Positions 1-9,872 of a stretch of 64,000 nt of DNA are shown one piece after another. The notes beneath the pieces were generated by a model. That model worked only from the letters and a program-made list of their open reading frames with translations, did not search any database and was not told the origin of the DNA. The DNA comes from Streptomyces sp. NRRL S-1022 (lineage in GTDB: Bacteria; Actinomycetota; Actinomycetes; Streptomycetales; Streptomycetaceae): contig NZ_JOIU01000004.1 in NCBI RefSeq assembly GCF_000720135.1, positions 1 through 64,000 of the forward strand, written 5' to 3'. The translations under genes and the position numbers were made by a program. The number at the start of each line of letters is the position of its first letter. Positions within the stretch are counted from its first letter, which is position 1.

Positions 1-537
1 GGCGACGAGATCGGCATGGGCGACAACATCTGGCTCGGCGACCGCGACGCCGTCCGCACCCCCATGCAGTGGACACCCGACCGCAACGCCGGCTTCTCGA
101 CGTGCGACCCGGGACGCCTGTACCTGCCCACCATCATGGACCCGGTCTACGGCTACCAGGTCACCAACGTCGAGGCGTCGATGTCCTCGCCCTCCTCGCT
201 GCTGCACTGGACCCGCCGCATGATCGAGATCCGCAAGCAGAACCCGGCCTTCGGACTCGGCTCGTTCACGGAACTCCAGTCCTCCAACCCCGCGGTGCTG
301 GCCTTCCTGCGCGAGTACGGCGACGACCTCGTGCTGTGCGTGAACAACTTCTCCCGCTTCGCCCAGCCCACCGAGCTGGACCTGCGGGCCTACGACGGCC
401 GGCACCCGGTCGAGCTGATCGGCGGTGTGCGCTTTCCCGCGATCGGTGAACTGCCCTATCTGCTCACCCTGCAGGGCCACGGCTTCTACTGGTTCCGGCT
501 CACCCGAGTCGCATCCCGCATCGGCCGCCGCCGCTGA
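1..537 (+). CDS. treS: Trehalose synthase, C-terminal part (5' end outside window)
   Basis: About 178 residues in frame from the first base to a TGA. TreS is a GH13 enzyme that interconverts maltose and trehalose in the cytosol. The visible part has the GH13 subsite motif GDEIGMGDN and then RTPMQW, followed by the beta-sheet C-terminal domain with LVCVNN-like strand residues (VLCVNNFSRFAQPTELDL). The next gene is maltokinase, which takes maltose from TreS to maltose 1-phosphate; this gene order is standard in the actinobacterial GlgE pathway. The catalytic residues lie upstream of the window and cannot be checked. Confidence 0.93.
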   Translation, partial: GDEIGMGDNIWLGDRDAVRTPMQWTPDRNAGFSTCDPGRLYLPTIMDPVYGYQVTNVEASMSSPSSLLHWTRRMIEIRKQNPAFGLGSFTELQSSNPAVLAFLREYGDDLVLCVNNFSRFAQPTELDLRAYDGRHPVELIGGVRFPAIGELPYLLTLQGHGFYWFRLTRVASRIGRRR

Positions 538-568
538 TCCGACGGCGCCGAGGAAAGGACGCGTCACC

Positions 569-1933
569 ATGCCGAAGACCATCACTCCCCGACCGAGAAC
601 CGCCGTCGGCACGGACGGCCCGCTGGTCTCGCTCGGCGCGCTGCTGCGCGAGTGGTTGCCGAGGCAACGCTGGTTCGCGGGCAAGGACCGGCCCGTCACC
701 GATCTGACGGTGCTGTCCGTGACCGAACTGTTCCCGGGGTGTCTGCACCTGCTGGTGCACGCCTCGCACGTGCCGGTGCCCACCCCCGGCGGCACTCCCC
801 CGCCCGGGGACTGCTACCAGCTGCTGCTGGGGCTGCGCCCGCACCTGGCCCCACGGCTGGAGCAGGCGTTCATCGGGCGCGCCGAGGACGGCCCGTTGGC
901 CGGGCTCGCGGTGTACGACGCGCTGCACGACCCGCGTTCGGCACACCTGCTGCTGGAGCGGGTGCGGCAGCCCGGCACGGCGGGTCCGCTGCGGTTCGAG
1001 GCGGACCCGGCGGCCCTGGTACCCGGCGGGCTGCCACCGCGGCTGCTGGACGCCGAGCAGTCCAACTCCTCGATCGTGTACGGCGACGCGTACATCCTGA
1101 AGCTCTTCCGCCGGATCCAGCCGGGCGTCAACCCGGACCTGGAGGTGCCGGCCGCGCTGGCCGCACAGGGCTGCACCCGGGTGCCCGCACCGGTGGCCTG
1201 GTTCACCACGACCGGCTCCCGCCCCGCCACCCTCGGTGTGCTCCAGCCCTTCCTGCCGGACGCCACCGACGGCTGGACGCTGGCGCTGCGGGCGCTCGCC
1301 GCGGGCGACCACTTCACCACCGAGGCCCGTGCGCTGGGCCGGGCCATGGCGGAGGTGCACCTGGCGCTGGCCGAGGCCTTCCCGCCGGCCGGGCCGGGCG
1401 AGAACGGCCGTACGGCCGAGGCGATGTGCGCGCGGCTGGACGCCGCCGCGCACGCCGTGCCCGCACTGCAGCCCTTCGTCCCCGGCCTGAAGGCCGCGTT
1501 CGGGGCGCTCGCCACCTGCGACACCGGGCCGCCGGCCCAGCGCATCCACGGCGACCTGCACCTCGGCCAGGTGCTGCGGGCCGGCCGCGACTGGTTCGTC
1601 ATCGACTTCGAGGGCGAGCCGTCCCGGCCGCTGGCCGAGCGGCGCGCCCCGCAGTCCCCGGTGCGGGACGTCGCGGGGATGCTGCGCTCCTTCGACTACG
1701 CGGCCCGGCAGCGCCGCCCCTGGCGACCCGAGTGGGCGCGCCGCTGCCGGGAGGCGTTCTGCGCGGGCTACGCGGCCCGCGCCGGCTGGGACCCACGCAA
1801 GAAGCACGCGCTGCTGCGCGCGCACGAGACGGACAGGGCGGTCTACGAGGTGCTGTACGAGGCGAGACACCGGCCCGACTGGCTGCCGGTACCGATGGCG
1901 GCGATCAAGCGACTCGCCGTGTGGGGAGGCTGA
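569..1933 (+). CDS. mak: Maltokinase
   Basis: 454 residues, the normal length for actinobacterial maltokinase (Pep2/Mak), which uses ATP to make maltose 1-phosphate, the donor precursor for GlgE. The aminoglycoside-phosphotransferase-like catalytic motifs are present: IHGDLHLGQ near residue 327 (catalytic Asp) and [12 protein letters not shown] near 345 (metal-binding Asp), then the family-typical [16 protein letters not shown]. The N-terminal cap contains [10 protein letters not shown], a hallmark of the family. The ATG at 569 is chosen because an AGGAAAGG ribosome site lies just upstream; it starts 31 bases after treS, and glgB follows after 4 bases, so the three probably form one operon. 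Confidence 0.95.
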   Translation: MPKTITPRPRTAVGTDGPLVSLGALLREWLPRQRWFAGKDRPVTDLTVLSVTELFPGCLHLLVHASHVPVPTPGGTPPPGDCYQLLLGLRPHLAPRLEQAFIGRAEDGPLAGLAVYDALHDPRSAHLLLERVRQPGTAGPLRFEADPAALVPGGLPPRLLDAEQSNSSIVYGDAYILKLFRRIQPGVNPDLEVPAALAAQGCTRVPAPVAWFTTTGSRPATLGVLQPFLPDATDGWTLALRALAAGDHFTTEARALGRAMAEVHLALAEAFPPAGPGENGRTAEAMCARLDAAAHAVPALQPFVPGLKAAFGALATCDTGPPAQRIHGDLHLGQVLRAGRDWFVIDFEGEPSRPLAERRAPQSPVRDVAGMLRSFDYAARQRRPWRPEWARRCREAFCAGYAARAGWDPRKKHALLRAHETDRAVYEVLYEARHRPDWLPVPMAAIKRLAVWGG

Positions 1934-1937
1934 CCCC

Positions 1938-4136
1938 ATGGCACTGCGCACCACGCGTCCCGAGGCCGCGGGCCCGAGGCCGGCCGCGGCCGCCGGTCTC
2001 GACCCCGCCGACCGCGGCCGGCTGCTGGCCGGCGCGCACCACGATCCGCACGCCCTGCTGGGCGCCCACCCGGTGCCGGGCGGCACGCTGTTCAGGGCGC
2101 TGCGCCCCAACGCCCGGACGGTGAGCGTCGTGATCGACGGCGAGCGCACCGCGCTGCGGTCGGAGGGCGACGGTCTGTTCGCCGCCGTCCTGCCCTGCGC
2201 CCAGGTCCCGGCGTACACCCTGCTGGTGACGTACGACGACGGCGAGCAGGAGGTGGACGACCCGTACCGCTTCCTGCCCGCCCTCGGCGAGCTGGATCTG
2301 CACCTGATCCGGGAGGGCCGGCACGAGCAGCTGTGGCGGGCGCTCGGAGCCGAACCGATGGTCCACCAGGGCGTGGCCGGCACCCGCTTCACCGTGTGGG
2401 CGCCCAACGCCCAGGGCGTGCGGGTGGCCGGGGACTTCACCTTCTGGGACGGCACCCAGTACCCGATGCGCTCGCTCGGCGCGTCCGGGGTGTGGGAGCT
2501 GTTCCTGCCCGGGATCGGCGAGGGCACCCGGTACAAGTTCGAGATCACCTCCCGGTACGGCCACCGGTTCCTGAAGGCGGACCCGATGGCGCGGGGCACG
2601 GAGGTGCCGCCGGACACCGCGTCGGTGGTGACGGCCTCGCGGTACGAGTGGGGCGACGCGGAGTGGATGGCGCACCGCGGTGACACCCCCGTGCACCAGG
2701 CACCCTTCTCGGTGTACGAGGTGCACCTGCCGTCGTGGCGGCCGGGGGCGTCGTACCGGCAACTCGCGGAGGAACTCCCGGCCTACGCCAAGCGGATGGG
2801 CTTCACGCACGTGGAGCTGATGCCGGTGGCCGGGTACCCGTTCAGCGGCTCGTGGGGGTACCAGGTCACCTCGTACTACGCGCCGACGCCCCGGCTGGGG
2901 TCCCCGGACGACTTCCGGTACTTCGTGGACGCCTGTCACCGGGCCGGCCTCGGCGTGATCATGGACTGGGTGCCGGCGCACTTCCCGAAGGACGACTGGG
3001 CGCTGGCCCGGTTCGACGGGGACCCGCTGTACGAGCCCGGGAACGCCCGGCGGGCGGAGCACCCGGACTGGGGGACGTACGAGTTCGACTACGGCCGCAC
3101 CGAGGTGCGCAACTTCCTCGTCGCCAACGCGGTCTACTGGTGCGAGGAGTTCCACATCGACGGGCTGCGCGTGGACGCCGTCGCCTCCATGCTCTACCTG
3201 GACTACTCGCGGGACTCCGGACAGTGGGAGCCGAACGTGTTCGGCGGCCGGGAGGACCTGGACGCGGTGGCCTTCCTCCAGGAGATGAACGCCACCGTGT
3301 ACCGGCGCTGCCCGGGCGTGGTGACCATCGCCGAGGAGTCCACCGCGTGGGACGGGGTGACCCGGCCGACGGACAGCGGCGGGCTCGGGTTCGGGCTGAA
3401 GTGGAACATGGGCTGGATGCACGACTCGCTGGAGTACATCCAGAAGGAACCGGTGCACCGCAAGTACCACCACGACGAGATGACGTTCTCGATGGTGTAC
3501 GCCTACAGCGAGAACTACGTGCTGCCGATCTCCCACGACGAGGTGGTCCACGGCAAGCAGGCGCTGGTGTCGAAGATGCCCGGCGACTGGTGGCAGCGGC
3601 GCGCCAACCACCGGGCGTACCTCGGCTTCATGTGGGCCCATCCGGGCAAACAGCTGCTGTTCATGGGGCAGGAGTTCGCCCAGGGGGCGGAGTGGTCCCA
3701 CGAGCACGGCCCGGAATGGTGGCTGCTCGGCGACGACTACCACTCCGCCGGCGACCACCGGGGCGTGCAGGGCCTGGTGCGCGACCTGAACGAGGTGTAC
3801 CGGGCGACGCCGGCGCTGTGGCAGCGGGACACCGACCCGGGCGGCTTCCGGTGGGTGCTGTGCGACGCGGCGGAGGACAACGTCCTGGCGTTCCTGCGGT
3901 TCGCCGCCGACGGCGGCCCGCTGCTCGCCGTGTCGAACTTCTCCCCGGTGGTCCGGCAGGACTACCGCCTGTGGGTCCCGGACGGGATCCCCGCCTGGCA
4001 GGAGGCGCTGAACACGGACGACGTCCGCTACGGCGGCAGCGGTGTCGGCGCCGGCGGGCCGGTCCGGCCCGAGGACGGCTGCCTGAGGCTGACGCTTCCG
4101 CCGCTGGCCACCGTGTGGATGGTGCCCGTGCGCTGA
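1938..4136 (+). CDS. glgB: 1,4-alpha-glucan branching enzyme
   Basis: 732 residues, full length. GlgB cuts alpha-1,4 glucan and rejoins it as alpha-1,6 branches. It has an N-terminal branching-enzyme module, a CBM48 segment ([18 protein letters not shown] near 150), and a GH13 barrel. The catalytic Asp sits in [17 protein letters not shown] (about 413), the acid/base Glu in [10 protein letters not shown] (about 466), and the third acidic residue in [10 protein letters not shown] (about 535). It starts 4 bases after maltokinase and ends in front of a strong hairpin (4163-4202), which probably ends the tre-mak-glgB transcript. In the GlgE pathway it branches the maltosyl polymer. Confidence 0.97.
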   Translation: MALRTTRPEAAGPRPAAAAGLDPADRGRLLAGAHHDPHALLGAHPVPGGTLFRALRPNARTVSVVIDGERTALRSEGDGLFAAVLPCAQVPAYTLLVTYDDGEQEVDDPYRFLPALGELDLHLIREGRHEQLWRALGAEPMVHQGVAGTRFTVWAPNAQGVRVAGDFTFWDGTQYPMRSLGASGVWELFLPGIGEGTRYKFEITSRYGHRFLKADPMARGTEVPPDTASVVTASRYEWGDAEWMAHRGDTPVHQAPFSVYEVHLPSWRPGASYRQLAEELPAYAKRMGFTHVELMPVAGYPFSGSWGYQVTSYYAPTPRLGSPDDFRYFVDACHRAGLGVIMDWVPAHFPKDDWALARFDGDPLYEPGNARRAEHPDWGTYEFDYGRTEVRNFLVANAVYWCEEFHIDGLRVDAVASMLYLDYSRDSGQWEPNVFGGREDLDAVAFLQEMNATVYRRCPGVVTIAEESTAWDGVTRPTDSGGLGFGLKWNMGWMHDSLEYIQKEPVHRKYHHDEMTFSMVYAYSENYVLPISHDEVVHGKQALVSKMPGDWWQRRANHRAYLGFMWAHPGKQLLFMGQEFAQGAEWSHEHGPEWWLLGDDYHSAGDHRGVQGLVRDLNEVYRATPALWQRDTDPGGFRWVLCDAAEDNVLAFLRFAADGGPLLAVSNFSPVVRQDYRLWVPDGIPAWQEALNTDDVRYGGSGVGAGGPVRPEDGCLRLTLPPLATVWMVPVR

Positions 4137-4162
4137 AGGCCGCAGGTGTCGAGGGCCGTCCG

Positions 4163-4202
4163 GGGGGCAGTCGTCGGTCGTACGGAACCCACGACTGCCC
4201 CC
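4163..4202 (+). terminator. 12-bp perfect hairpin after glgB
   Basis: GGGGGCAGTCGT (4163-4174) pairs exactly with ACGACTGCCCCC (4191-4202) around a 16-base loop. There is no T-run, which is common for Streptomyces terminators. It ends 28 bases before the next start codon, so it could also act in the leader of the ligase gene. Confidence 0.7.
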
Positions 4203-4230
4203 AGCGGCACGGACAGAAGGGCGGCACCAG

Positions 4231-5319
4231 GTGCGCACCGTCGGAGTGGAGGAGGAACTCCTCCTCGTCGATCCGGACAGCGGAGACCCGAAGGCCCTGG
4301 CGGCGGCCGTCCTCGCGCGTGCCGCCCAGGACGACCCCGGGCAGGAGGTGTTCGAGAAGGAGCTGTTCGGGCAGATGCTGGAGTTCGCCACGCATCCGCA
4401 GTCGGACATGGCGGCCCTCGGCGACGAGATCGTCCGCTGCCGCAAGGAGGCGGCCCGGCACGCCGGGCAGATCGGCTGCGGGGTCGCCGCGCTGGCCACC
4501 TCCCCGCTGCCGGTCAGCCCCGCCCTGAGCGTGAACGAGCGGTACCAGTGGCTGGCCGAGCGGTACGGCGTCCCCACCTGGGACCAACTGGTGTGCGGCT
4601 GCCACGTGCATGTGTCGGTGGAGTCCGACGAGGAGGGTGTCGCGGTCCTGGACCGGCTGCGCCCGTGGCTTCCGGTCCTGCGTGCGGTGAGCGCGAACTC
4701 CCCGTTCTGGCAGGGCCGCAACACCGGGTACGCCAGCTACCGCAGCCGGGTGTGGAACCGGTGGCCCTCGGCCGGTCCGACCGAGCCGTTCGGGTCCGCC
4801 GAGGAGTACCACCGCCGCGTGGCCGAGATGGTGGCCACCGGGGTCATCCTGGACGAGGCCATGGTCTACTTCGACGCGCGGCTGTCGGCCAGCTACCCGA
4901 CGGTGGAGATCCGGGTGGCGGACGTGTGCCTGGGCGCGGAGAACGCCGTACTGTTCGCGACCCTCGTCCGCGCGCTCGTGGAGACGACCGCGCGGGAGTG
5001 GCGGGCCGGCCTGCCCGCGCCCGACCCCGGGGTGAGCCTGCTGCGGCTGGCCGACTGGCAGGCCGCGCGGTACGGCATCGAGGAGGACCTCCTCGACCCG
5101 GTCACCCTGCGGCCCCGGCCCGCCCCGCAGGTGCTGCGCTCCCTGCTGGAGTACACCGGGGACGCGCTCACCGAGAGCGGCGACGCGGAACGGGCCGAGC
5201 GGGCCGTCGCGGAGCTGCTGCGGACGGGCAACGGCGCACGTGAGCAGCGCGGGCTGCTGGAGCGCACCGGCAGCCTGCGGGACGTCGTCACCGAGTGCGT
5301 GCGCCGCACCCAGTGCTGA
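4231..5319 (+). CDS. YbdK-family carboxylate-amine ligase (glutamate-cysteine ligase type 2)
   Basis: 362 residues, normal for the GCS2/YbdK family, which joins an amino-acid carboxylate to an amine with ATP. Recognisable blocks are the start VGVEEELLLVD (metal-binding Glu cluster), the central CGCHVHVSVE (the HVHV motif), NSPFWQGRNTGYASYRSRVW, and YPTVEIRVADVC. Start is a GTG with GAAGGG upstream. It is a separate unit, behind the glgB hairpin. Streptomyces use mycothiol rather than glutathione, so the true substrate is unknown; a general carboxylate-amine ligase name is safest. Confidence 0.85.
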   Translation: MRTVGVEEELLLVDPDSGDPKALAAAVLARAAQDDPGQEVFEKELFGQMLEFATHPQSDMAALGDEIVRCRKEAARHAGQIGCGVAALATSPLPVSPALSVNERYQWLAERYGVPTWDQLVCGCHVHVSVESDEEGVAVLDRLRPWLPVLRAVSANSPFWQGRNTGYASYRSRVWNRWPSAGPTEPFGSAEEYHRRVAEMVATGVILDEAMVYFDARLSASYPTVEIRVADVCLGAENAVLFATLVRALVETTAREWRAGLPAPDPGVSLLRLADWQAARYGIEEDLLDPVTLRPRPAPQVLRSLLEYTGDALTESGDAERAERAVAELLRTGNGAREQRGLLERTGSLRDVVTECVRRTQC

Positions 5320-5338
5320 ACGTCCCGCCCCCGGCTGC

Positions 5339-5572
5339 TCAGAGGATCAGGACCAGGGCGTAGACCAGGAAGAACGCGGCGATCAGGATCACGAGGGCCA
5401 GGATCAGCGTCAGCGGGGCCTTAGCCCAGCCCTTTGTCGGGTTGTGCGTCTCCCGGGGACCGGCCTCGGGCATGCTGCTCTCGGCGGGCGGTGTCTCACC
5501 GGGCGGGACACCGCCGCCGGGCTCCAGCCCGGTGGTGCGTTCGGGCTCCGGATCAGGGTTCACATGACTCAT
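5339..5572 (-). CDS. DUF6480 small membrane protein
   Basis: Short protein (77 residues from the ATG) with a polar, proline-rich front (MSHVNPDPEPERTTGLEPGG then GVPPGETPPAESS) and one hydrophobic helix at the end (TLILALVILIAAFFLVYALV), so it should sit in the membrane with its tail in the cytoplasm or outside. This matches the DUF6480 family of Streptomyces; its role is not known. The GGGAGG site is only 1 base from the ATG at 5572 but 10 bases from the in-frame GTG at 5563, so translation may start at VNPDPEP. It converges on the ligase gene. Confidence 0.8.
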   Translation of the reverse strand: MSHVNPDPEPERTTGLEPGGGVPPGETPPAESSMPEAGPRETHNPTKGWAKAPLTLILALVILIAAFFLVYALVLIL

Positions 5573-5720
5573 GCCTCCCGAGTCCCCAGGACACGCCCAC
5601 ATCATCAGCCGATCACGATTCCTCGTTCCCGTCACCGAACGCGCTTGTCTGGGCTACATTCGAGCACCGCCGACACCGAGCCGTTCGGCGGAGTGACCCT
5701 CCGTACACCAGGAGCAGCGC

Positions 5721-7619
5721 ATGCGGGACGTCGCCCTCGCTCCAGCCGCTACCCGGCCGCTCACCGGCGGCCTCGCCGACAGCGTCTTCGAGCGGGCGGA
5801 CCTCGATCCGACGCTTCCGGTGCTGGCGCGCCGCGCCGGACCGCCCGCGACCGGCTGGGCGGAGGTGACGGCGGTCGAGCTGCGGGACGAGGTGGTCGAC
5901 CTGGCCAAGGGCCTGATCGCCGCCGGGATCTCGCCCGGCCACCGGGTGGCCCTGATGGCCCGTACCCGCTACGAGTGGACGGTGCTGGCGCACGCGCTGT
6001 GGACCGTGGGCGCCGAGGTGGTGCCGATCCATCCGGCCTCCGCGCGCGACCAGGTGGAGTGGATGCTGCGGGACGCCGGCTGTGTGGCCGTGGTCGTGGA
6101 GGACGAGCAGGGCGTCATGACCGTCGGCACCGTGTGCACCCGGCTGCCGCGGCTGCGGCACGTCTGGCAGCTGGACGCGGGGGCCCTGGCCGGCCTCGTG
6201 GAGCGCGGCGCGGTGGTGCCGTTCACCACCGTGGAGTCGCTGCGCCGGATCGTGCTGCCGGACTCCACCGCGGCCGTCGTCTACACCTCCGGCACCTCGG
6301 GCCGCCCGATGGGCTGCGCGCTCAGCCACCGCAACCTGGCCCACCCGTGCGACACGCTGCTGGCCGGCTGGGTGCACACGGCCGCCCCGCCCGGCGAGCA
6401 GCCGTCCGTACTGGCCTTCCTGCCGTTCTCGCACGTCTACGGCATCATGATCATGCTGATGTGCGTGCGCGGCGGGGTGCTCATGGCGCACGAGCCGGAG
6501 CTGTCGGGGACGGCGCTGGCCTCGGCCCTGACCACGTTCCGGCCGACGTACCTGTACGGCGTGCCGTCGTTGTTCGAGAAGCTCTACAAGACCTTCCTGC
6601 GCACCGCCCAGGAGACGGGCCGGGGCGGCCTGTTCGAGCGGGCGGCGCAGACCGCGCGGGAGTTCGCCGCGGCCGAGGAGCGCCGGAGGCTGGGCACCGG
6701 GCCGGGTCCCGGTCTGGAGCTGAGACTGCAACACGCCCTGTACGAGCGGACGGTGTACCGCAGGCTGCGGGCCGCGCTCGGCGGCCGGGTGGTGCGCGGC
6801 ACCTCCGGCGGCAGCGCGCTCAGTCGCGAACTGTGCCTGTTCTTCGAGGGCATCGGCGTGTTCGTGCACGACGGCTACGGGCTCACCGAGTCCTCCGGCG
6901 GGATCACCATGCAGCCGCTGGGCCGGGAGAAGTCCGGGACCGTGGGCCGGCCGCTGCCGGGCACCGAGATCCAGGTGGCCGACGACGGGGAGATCCTGGT
7001 GCGCGGCCCCTCGGTGTTCCAGGGCTACATCAGCGACGAGCGGGCGACCCGGGCCGTGCTGCGCGGCGGCTGGCTGGCCACCGGGGACATCGGGCGGCTG
7101 GACGGCGAGGGCTATCTGACGATCACCGGGCGCAAGAAGGAGATCATCGTCACCAGCGGCGGCAAGAGCGTGGCGCCGGCCCCGCTGGAGCAGCGGCTGC
7201 GGATGCATCCCCTGGTCCACCAGGCCGTGGTGATCGGCGACGACCGGCCGTGCGTGGGCGCGCTGATCACCCTGGACCCGGAGTTCCTCGCGCACTGGCG
7301 GGCCGCCCTCGCGCTCCAGGGCGACAGCGCGGGCCGGGATACCCGCGAGGAGAACGCGCTGCGGGAGGAGATCGCGCGGGCCGTGGCCTCCGCCAACAGC
7401 GCGGTCTCCCGCGCGGAGTCCATCAGGGTCTACCGGGTCCTGCAGGAATCGTTCGCACCGGACAACGGGCTGCTCACCCCGTCCATGAAGCTGCGCCGGG
7501 ACGCCGTCGTACGGCACTACGCGGCCGAGATCGAGGCGATGTACCAGGCGCGCTCCCGGTCGCGGCCGGGTCCGCCGGAGCCGGCCGAGTGGGACGAACC
7601 GGACGATGTCTTCCGGTGA
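5721..7619 (+). CDS. Long-chain acyl-CoA synthetase (AMP-forming)
   Basis: 632 residues, typical for bacterial long-chain fatty acid-CoA ligases of the ANL superfamily. Motifs in order: P-loop-like A3 VVYTSGTSGRPMG (about 190), HRNLAH, FLPFSHVYGI (about 232), the A5 motif DGYGLTESSGG (about 390), A7 GWLATGDIG (about 452), and A8/A10 ITGRKKEIIVTSGGKSVAP with the catalytic-lysine region. It activates a fatty acid to acyl-AMP and then acyl-CoA. The ATG has AGGAG 8 bases upstream. It stands alone between a divergent small gene and a downstream regulator, so the chain it acts on cannot be told. Confidence 0.9.
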   Translation: MRDVALAPAATRPLTGGLADSVFERADLDPTLPVLARRAGPPATGWAEVTAVELRDEVVDLAKGLIAAGISPGHRVALMARTRYEWTVLAHALWTVGAEVVPIHPASARDQVEWMLRDAGCVAVVVEDEQGVMTVGTVCTRLPRLRHVWQLDAGALAGLVERGAVVPFTTVESLRRIVLPDSTAAVVYTSGTSGRPMGCALSHRNLAHPCDTLLAGWVHTAAPPGEQPSVLAFLPFSHVYGIMIMLMCVRGGVLMAHEPELSGTALASALTTFRPTYLYGVPSLFEKLYKTFLRTAQETGRGGLFERAAQTAREFAAAEERRRLGTGPGPGLELRLQHALYERTVYRRLRAALGGRVVRGTSGGSALSRELCLFFEGIGVFVHDGYGLTESSGGITMQPLGREKSGTVGRPLPGTEIQVADDGEILVRGPSVFQGYISDERATRAVLRGGWLATGDIGRLDGEGYLTITGRKKEIIVTSGGKSVAPAPLEQRLRMHPLVHQAVVIGDDRPCVGALITLDPEFLAHWRAALALQGDSAGRDTREENALREEIARAVASANSAVSRAESIRVYRVLQESFAPDNGLLTPSMKLRRDAVVRHYAAEIEAMYQARSRSRPGPPEPAEWDEPDDVFR

Positions 7620-7772
7620 GGAGGTGCGCCGTACGCACAGCTGGTCCAAGGGGGGACGGGTAGCCTGCCCGGCTGGGGGAACCCGCAGCCCAGCAAGAGA
7701 TCAGCAACGACGACCGTCCTGGTCGCAGGGTCCGAGCCCGGCCCCTGACCGGCCGGGACCGGGGAATGCGAG

Positions 7773-8207
7773 ATGGTGACGGAGCGGCGCTGGGACGACA
7801 CGCCACCCTCGGAGGAGAAGTACGAACGTACGTTCTCCTTCCCGGGTGAGCTGCGCAATGTCACGGGTGCGCGGCTCGCGGCGGAGGATTTCCTCCGCGC
7901 GCTCGCCCGGGAGGCACCTCCGGGCGCGCACGAGTACTGGGACGACATCCTGCTGGTCGTCACGGAACTCGCCGCGAACGCGATTCAATACGCACCCGGT
8001 CCGTTCGACCTGCGGATGCGCCGCACGTTCGACGGGGTGCACGTGACGATGCGGGACACGAGCACGACGAAGCCGGAACCACGGCCCTTCCACCCCCGTA
8101 CCGGTGGTGGCGGGATCGGCTGGCACCTGGTGCACACGCTGTGCACCCAGGTCAGCGTCGTGGTGCACGAGCGGGGCAAGGACGTTCACGCGTTCCTGCC
8201 CTGGTGA
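7773..8207 (+). CDS. HATPase_c anti-sigma-type regulatory protein
   Basis: 144 residues made up of a single GHKL ATP-binding domain like RsbW/SpoIIAB. The N-box reads VVTELAANAIQYA (about 50-62), and the glycine lid GGGGIGWHLVHTLC sits near 112-125. Streptomyces carry dozens of such stand-alone kinases, which bind or phosphorylate anti-anti-sigma factors or bind sigma factors of the SigB type. No partner is adjacent; the nearest sigma factor of the right class is at 12405-13256. A specific partner cannot be assigned. Confidence 0.85.
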   Translation: MVTERRWDDTPPSEEKYERTFSFPGELRNVTGARLAAEDFLRALAREAPPGAHEYWDDILLVVTELAANAIQYAPGPFDLRMRRTFDGVHVTMRDTSTTKPEPRPFHPRTGGGGIGWHLVHTLCTQVSVVVHERGKDVHAFLPW

Positions 8208-8410
8208 GGATGTTCGACGTGTAGGTGTGCGCCAGCCGGTTACTCCGCCTCCCGGTGGGGGCATGCTGGTCCCCACGCGTTCGTCTGCCTGCCGTACCCA
8301 GTCGGCGGAACGGCTGGAGGCACGGTGGTATCGGAGTCGGCTGAGCGATCCAGGGCATGCGAACAGCGTTCGAGTCGGACCGCCTGGAGCCGCAGAAAGG
8401 GATGGACACC

Positions 8411-9778
8411 GTGACACGACCCAGGATCCTGGTGGTTGGCGCCGGCTTCGCCGGAGTCGAGTGCGTCCGCCGCCTGGAGCGGAAACTCGCCCCGGACGAG
8501 GCCGACGTCACGCTGGTGACGCCGTTCGCCTATCAGCTCTACCTGCCCCTGCTGCCCCAGGTCGCCTCCGGCGTGCTCACGCCGCAGTCGATCGCCGTCT
8601 CGTTGCGCCGCAGCAAGAAGTACCGCACCCGGATCATCCCGGGCGGTGCGATCGGCGTGGATCTGAAGGCGAAGGTGTGCGTCGTCCGCACCATCACCGA
8701 CAAGATCGTCAACGAGCCCTACGACTACATCGTGCTGGCACCGGGCAGCGTGACCCGCACCTTCGACATCCCGGGCCTGACCGAGTACGCCTTCGGGATG
8801 AAGACCCTCGCCGAGGCCGCCTACATCCGCGACCACGTGATCTCCCAGCTCGACCTGGCGGACGCCAGCGACGACCCGGCCGAGCGGGCGGCGCGGCTGC
8901 AGTTCGTGGTGGTCGGCGGGGGCTACGCGGGCACCGAGACCGCGGCCTGCCTGCAGCGGCTGACGCACGCGGCCGTGCAGCGCTACCCCCGGCTGGACCC
9001 GGGTCTGATCAAGTGGCACCTGATCGACATCGCGCCCAAGCTCATGCCGGAGCTGGGCGACAAGCTCGGCCGCAGCGCGCAGGAGATCCTCAGGCGCCGC
9101 GGCATCGACGTCTCGCTGGGTGTCTCCATCGACAAGGCCGGTCCGGAGGAGGTCACCTTCACCGACGGCCGGGTGGTGCCCACGCACACCCTGATCTGGA
9201 CGGCCGGTGTGGTCGCCAGCCCGCTCATCGCCACGCTCGGCGCGGAGACCGTCAAGGGCCGGCTGGCGGTCACCTCGGAGATGTGCCTGCCCGGCCACGA
9301 CGGGGTGTTCGCGCTGGGTGACTCGGCGGCCGTGCCGGACCTGGCCAAGGGGCAGGAGGGCGCGGTGTGCCCGCCCACCGCGCAGCACGCCATGCGGCAG
9401 GGCCGGAAGGTCGGCGACAACGTCATCGCGGCGCTGCGGGGTCAGCCGTTGCAGCCGTACGTGCACAAGGACCTGGGGCTGGTCGTCGACCTCGGCGGCA
9501 AGGACGCGGTGTCCAAGCCGCTGGGTATCGAGCTGCGCGGGCTGGCCGCCCAGGCGGTGGCCCGCGGCTACCACTGGTCGGCGCTGCGCACCAACGTCGC
9601 CAAGACCCGGGTGATGACCAACTGGCTGCTGAACGCGGTCGCCGGCGACGACTTCGTGCGCACCGGCTTCCAGGCCCGCAAGGCCGCCCGGCTGAAGGAC
9701 TTCGAGTACACCGACTCCTACCTGACGCCGGAACAGGTCAGGGCCCGGGTGGAGGGCGCGGGCGTCGACCAGCCGTGA
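8411..9778 (+). CDS. Type II NADH dehydrogenase (NAD(P)/FAD-dependent oxidoreductase)
   Basis: About 455 residues. NDH-2 passes electrons from NADH to quinone at the inner face of the membrane without pumping protons. The FAD Rossmann motif is at the very start (ILVVGAGFAGVECVRRLE), the NADH Rossmann motif is VVVGGGYAGTETAACLQRL (near 165-180), and the second FAD motif is GVFALGDSAAVPD (about 300). The GTG at 8411 lies 9 bases after AAAGGG; the in-frame ATG at 8402 is too close to that site. A hairpin at 9788-9843 follows. Related sulfide-quinone reductases cannot be fully excluded, but the order and spacing fit NDH-2. Confidence 0.87.
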   Translation: MTRPRILVVGAGFAGVECVRRLERKLAPDEADVTLVTPFAYQLYLPLLPQVASGVLTPQSIAVSLRRSKKYRTRIIPGGAIGVDLKAKVCVVRTITDKIVNEPYDYIVLAPGSVTRTFDIPGLTEYAFGMKTLAEAAYIRDHVISQLDLADASDDPAERAARLQFVVVGGGYAGTETAACLQRLTHAAVQRYPRLDPGLIKWHLIDIAPKLMPELGDKLGRSAQEILRRRGIDVSLGVSIDKAGPEEVTFTDGRVVPTHTLIWTAGVVASPLIATLGAETVKGRLAVTSEMCLPGHDGVFALGDSAAVPDLAKGQEGAVCPPTAQHAMRQGRKVGDNVIAALRGQPLQPYVHKDLGLVVDLGGKDAVSKPLGIELRGLAAQAVARGYHWSALRTNVAKTRVMTNWLLNAVAGDDFVRTGFQARKAARLKDFEYTDSYLTPEQVRARVEGAGVDQP

Positions 9779-9787
9779 TGTGACCCG

Positions 9788-9843
9788 GATCACCGGAGAC
9801 CGCCGATCATTCCCCACCCGGTCGGCGGTCCTACCCGGTGATC
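9788..9843 (+). terminator. Two-part long hairpin after the NADH dehydrogenase gene
   Basis: Outer arms GATCACCGG (9788-9796) and CCGGTGATC (9835-9843), and inner arms GACCGCCGA (9798-9806) and TCGGCGGTC (9822-9830), all perfect. Likely terminator for the upstream gene; it ends 29 bases before the next ATG, so it could also fold in that gene's leader. Confidence 0.65.
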
Positions 9844-9872
9844 AGGAAACACGTCACGGAGGGACACCCGGC

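Noticed and set aside
500..2686. Very long minus-strand open frames opposite maltokinase and glgB
   Set aside because: They are the usual antisense open frames of GC-rich DNA; the plus-strand genes have clear family motifs and ribosome sites.
8357..8410. Earlier ATG starts for the NADH dehydrogenase
   Set aside because: No ribosome site in front, and the family homology begins right after the GTG at 8411.
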